DNA from: HK1 sp965204915
Lineage (GTDB): Bacteria; Pseudomonadota; Gammaproteobacteria; HK1
Assembly: GCA_965204915.1 (NCBI GenBank)
Contig: OZ242023.1
Coordinates: 4,650,001-4,714,000, forward strand
Length of the DNA stretch: 64,000 nucleotides
Reading direction: 5' to 3'
Positions 61,870-64,000 of this stretch are shown piece by piece. Positions within the stretch are counted from its first letter, which is position 1. Every line of letters starts with the position of its first letter. The notes beneath the pieces are model-generated. The model ran no database searches and was not told where the DNA came from. It saw only the letters and a list, made by a program, of their open reading frames with translations. A program made the position numbers and the translations under genes.

Positions 61870-62481
61870 GTGAGCGTCCTGTACCTCGTGCGCCACGGAG
61901 AGAGCGAGTGGAACCGGATCGGGCGTATCCAGGGCCGCCGGGACTCGCTGCTGACCGGGACCGGCCGGGCGCAGGCCGTCGCGCTCGGGCGCATGCTGCG
62001 GGAGATCCTCCCGGATCCGGGGATCGACGTCGTCGCGAGTCCGCTCGGGCGGGCCTTCGAGACCGCGACGATCATCGCGGATGCACTCGGCCGCGGCGCG
62101 GGCGACGTGCAGGTGGACGAGCGCCTCATCGACTTCAACGTCGGTATCCTGTCCGGTTACCCGGGCTGGGATGCGGTCGCGGCCGAGCATCCGGAGCTTG
62201 CCCGCCTGCGCCTGGAGGATCCCGTCCGTTTCCATCCGCCCGGCGGCGAGAGCGGGGCCGATGTGCTCGCCCGCGCACGGGACTTTCTCGACGTGCGCGA
62301 GGCCACCGGCCGTGACGCCCTGGTCGTCTGCCATGGCGTGATCAACAAATTCATCCGCGCGGCGGCCCGTGGCGTCACCGGTGCGGGCATCATCGCCCTG
62401 GGCGAGGATCAGGACACCGTCTATCGGCTCGAAGGCGCGACCGAGACCGAATTGAAGTCGAATCGGAGGGTCGAAGCATGA
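61870..62481 (+). CDS. histidine phosphatase family protein (phosphoglycerate mutase-like)
   Basis: A 203-residue histidine phosphatase. The catalytic RHG motif is YLVRHGESEWNRIGRIQG with the second His in LVVCHGVINKFIRA. VVASPLGRAFETATIIADAL supplies the conserved Arg of the pocket. Such proteins are mutases or phosphatases acting on sugar or nucleotide phosphates; a cofactor-dependent phosphoglycerate mutase would usually be longer (about 230-250), so a phosphatase is more likely. GTG at 61870 starts two residues before the first strand. MITE copy D lies 6 bases after the stop. Confidence 0.9.
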   Translation: MSVLYLVRHGESEWNRIGRIQGRRDSLLTGTGRAQAVALGRMLREILPDPGIDVVASPLGRAFETATIIADALGRGAGDVQVDERLIDFNVGILSGYPGWDAVAAEHPELARLRLEDPVRFHPPGGESGADVLARARDFLDVREATGRDALVVCHGVINKFIRAAARGVTGAGIIALGEDQDTVYRLEGATETELKSNRRVEA

Positions 62482-62487
62482 TGGGTG

Positions 62488-62655
62488 CTCAAGTTTCGGG
62501 ATTCGCTGACCGAAATGGATTCCCGCTTTCGCGGGAATGACGGCCGGACGGCCACGGCCAGCGTAAAAGTAACGTGTCTCGCTGAAATGACGTCATTCCC
62601 GCGAAAGCGGGAATCCATCGCCTGATTCAAGGTATTTTGAATCCCGAAACTCGAG
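62488..62655 (+). mobile_element. MITE-like palindromic element, copy D (168 bp)
   Basis: In the orientation of copy A and the length of copy C, with the same GGCCGT-rich expansion. It has CTCAAGTTTCGGGATTC and TCCCGAAACTCGAG ends. Perfect 6-bp direct repeats TGGGTG (62482-62487 and 62656-62661) flank it. It lies between the histidine phosphatase stop and aroB, about 100 bases before the aroB start. Confidence 0.9.
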
Positions 62656-62756
62656 TGGGTGGAGGCCGCACCGTCCGCGAGGATCGAGAGGCCGTCTGCC
62701 GGCTTGACGGCCGGGCCGGCGGCGAGTTCCGACCGAAGGCAGACCAGGAGACCGAA

Positions 62757-63878
62757 ATGCTGAACGAGCACCGGATCGTGCGCGTGGACCTGGGGGATCG
62801 CGGCTACGACGTCGTGGTCGGCGAACGGCTGCTGGAGACCGCGGAAGAGTGGCTGGCGCCCGTCGTCGCCGGCCGCAGGGTGGTGGTGGTGACCGATGCG
62901 GTGGTCCGCGATGCGCACCTGCCCCGTCTCGCTTCGGCTCTCGGCCGTCTCGGCGTCCGCTGGGATGCGGTGACCGTTCCGAACGGCGAAGGCGCGAAGT
63001 CGTTCCGGGAGATCGACGCGCTGCTTCACCGGCTCCTGGATCTGGGCATCGATCGGTCCGCCGTGCTCATCGCCTTCGGCGGCGGGGTCGTCGGCGACGT
63101 CGCGGGCTTCGCCGCCGCCCTGTTCATGCGCGGCATCGACCTCGTCCAGATCCCGACCACCCTGATGTCGCAGGTGGACAGCGCGGTCGGCGGCAAGAAC
63201 GGGATCAACACGCGCCACGGCAAGAACCTCGTCGGCACCTTCCACCAGCCCAGGTTCGTGCTCAACGACGTGAGCGTGCTGGAGGGCCTCCCGCGCCGCG
63301 AGCTGCTCTCCGGATACGGCGAGATCGTGAAGTGCGGCCTGATCCGCGGCGAGGCGGAGTTCGGATGGCTGGAGGAGCACGCATCGGCCCTGCTCGCGCT
63401 GGACGCCGGCCCGTTGATCGAGGCGGTGCGGATGGGCTGCGAGACGAAGTCCGACATCGTCACCTCGGACGAACGGGACCGCGGCGACCGGGCGCTCGTG
63501 AACCTCGGCCATACGTTCGCGCACGCGGTCGAGACCGAGGCCGGGCACGGCACGTTCCCGCACGGCGAGGCGGTGGCGGCCGGACTCGCCGCCGCCGCGG
63601 CGCTCTCGGCCAGGCTCGGCCACTGCGATCCGTCCGTCGCCGAGCGCGTGCGCGCCCATCTGCGCGGCGTGGGGCTCCCGGATCGAATCGCGGCGCTGGC
63701 GTCCAACCGGATCTGGGATGCGGGCGCGATCCTCGGCCGAATGGCGCACGACAAGAAGACCGTGGCCGGCCGCATCCACTTCGTGCTGCTTCGTGGAATC
63801 GGCGCCCCCTTCGTCGATGGAACGGTGCGCGAGGAAGTCGTGCTGGAGGTGCTCGACGAGGAGTGCCGGCGAGGCTGA
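62757..63878 (+). CDS. aroB: 3-dehydroquinate synthase
   Basis: A 373-residue NAD- and zinc-dependent enzyme that cyclises DAHP in the shikimate pathway. NAD site: LIAFGGGVVGDVAGFAAALF and QIPTTLMSQVDSAVGGKNGI. The zinc His residues are in LVNLGHTFAHAVETEAGHG and FPHGEAVAAGLAAAA, and the zinc Glu in GYGEIVKCGLIRGEAEF. MAHDKKTVAGRIHFVLLRGI is near the end. AGGAG lies 6 bases before the ATG at 62757, and MLNEHRIVRVDLGDR is a normal start. It is not next to aroK, its usual neighbour. Confidence 0.97.
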   Translation: MLNEHRIVRVDLGDRGYDVVVGERLLETAEEWLAPVVAGRRVVVVTDAVVRDAHLPRLASALGRLGVRWDAVTVPNGEGAKSFREIDALLHRLLDLGIDRSAVLIAFGGGVVGDVAGFAAALFMRGIDLVQIPTTLMSQVDSAVGGKNGINTRHGKNLVGTFHQPRFVLNDVSVLEGLPRRELLSGYGEIVKCGLIRGEAEFGWLEEHASALLALDAGPLIEAVRMGCETKSDIVTSDERDRGDRALVNLGHTFAHAVETEAGHGTFPHGEAVAAGLAAAAALSARLGHCDPSVAERVRAHLRGVGLPDRIAALASNRIWDAGAILGRMAHDKKTVAGRIHFVLLRGIGAPFVDGTVREEVVLEVLDEECRRG

Positions 63879-63915
63879 CCGCCACGTCCCCTTTCACGTT
63901 ACCGGAGGCTGCATC

Positions 63916-64000
63916 GTGAAATTCTCGATCGCCATCAACATGCTTCGCAACGACGCATCCGTGGACGTACGCGAAGTCTGGAAGGAATCGCTCGACCTCC
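63916..64000 (+). CDS. putative luciferase-like (LLM) flavin-dependent oxidoreductase, 5' part
   Basis: Only 28 codons before the right edge: a GTG start with GGAGG 7 bases upstream, then KFSIAINMLRNDASVDVREV. The KFS-x-x-x-NM start and spacing are like LLM-class F420 or flavin monooxygenases, but so short a piece allows only a tentative call. It follows aroB by 37 bases in the same direction. Confidence 0.5.
   Translation, partial: MKFSIAINMLRNDASVDVREVWKESLDL

Overview
The window is GC-rich DNA from a Gram-negative bacterium, most likely a gammaproteobacterium. The evidence is lptD-surA-pdxA-rsmA in overlapping succession with apaG-apaH nearby, plus ubiK, comM, thyA, hemH and aroE/aroB. 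Most of the remaining space holds accessory transport and catabolic genes, which suggests a heterotroph with broad uptake of sugars, peptides, polyamines and branched-chain amino acids. No transcription regulator gene was recognised.

Layout. 1-8 kb: the end of a solute-binding protein gene, then on the minus strand a complete sugar-type ABC transporter (binding protein, two permeases, ATPase), an orphan fumarase-beta-type gene and a MetE-core methyltransferase gene. 8-16 kb: an M20 amidohydrolase, a Tat-exported PotD-like binding protein divergent from a dihydropyrimidinase with a translationally coupled small protein, two unknown membrane proteins and a NYN-domain protein. 16.5-21.8 kb: seven minus-strand genes, read as two bufferin-type RiPP cassettes in tandem (bufA2-bufB2-bufC2-bufA1-bufB1-bufC1-DoxX). 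22-30.7 kb: epoxide hydrolase, aspS, a malonyl-CoA synthetase-like gene, an atypical carbamoyltransferase, thyA, apaH and apaG. 31-41.7 kb: housekeeping genes comM, ubiK, aroE, rsmA, pdxA, surA, lptD and hemH. 41.9 kb: tRNA-Met. 42-56 kb: a peptide-type binding protein, a condensing-enzyme-like/OB-fold fusion next to an SDR, an ArsI/CadI-like VOC protein, ogt, a CoA-transferase, a MATE pump, a TcuA-like flavoprotein, an enolase-superfamily enzyme, an arylsulfotransferase-like protein and a small membrane protein. 56.4-61.6 kb: livF-H-K-M-G. 61.9-64 kb: a histidine phosphatase, aroB and the start of a putative luciferase-like oxidoreductase.

Two features stand out. The first is the tandem bufferin locus: two different Cys-rich exported precursors, each followed by its own DUF692 (MNIO) enzyme and DUF2063 partner, with a single DoxX gene at the end. 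BufB1 carries a hexapeptide-repeat N-terminal extension. The second is a family of four 153- or 168-bp palindromic elements (9.66, 27.3, 46.4 and 62.5 kb). They have 17-bp terminal inverted repeats and flanking 6-7 bp duplications, which fits a non-autonomous transposon (MITE) built around a REP-like hairpin. Other odd points are a condensing-enzyme-like protein lacking its Cys and His, a carbamoyltransferase lacking the usual ornithine loops, and a MalF-type permease with an enlarged, internally duplicated periplasmic loop.
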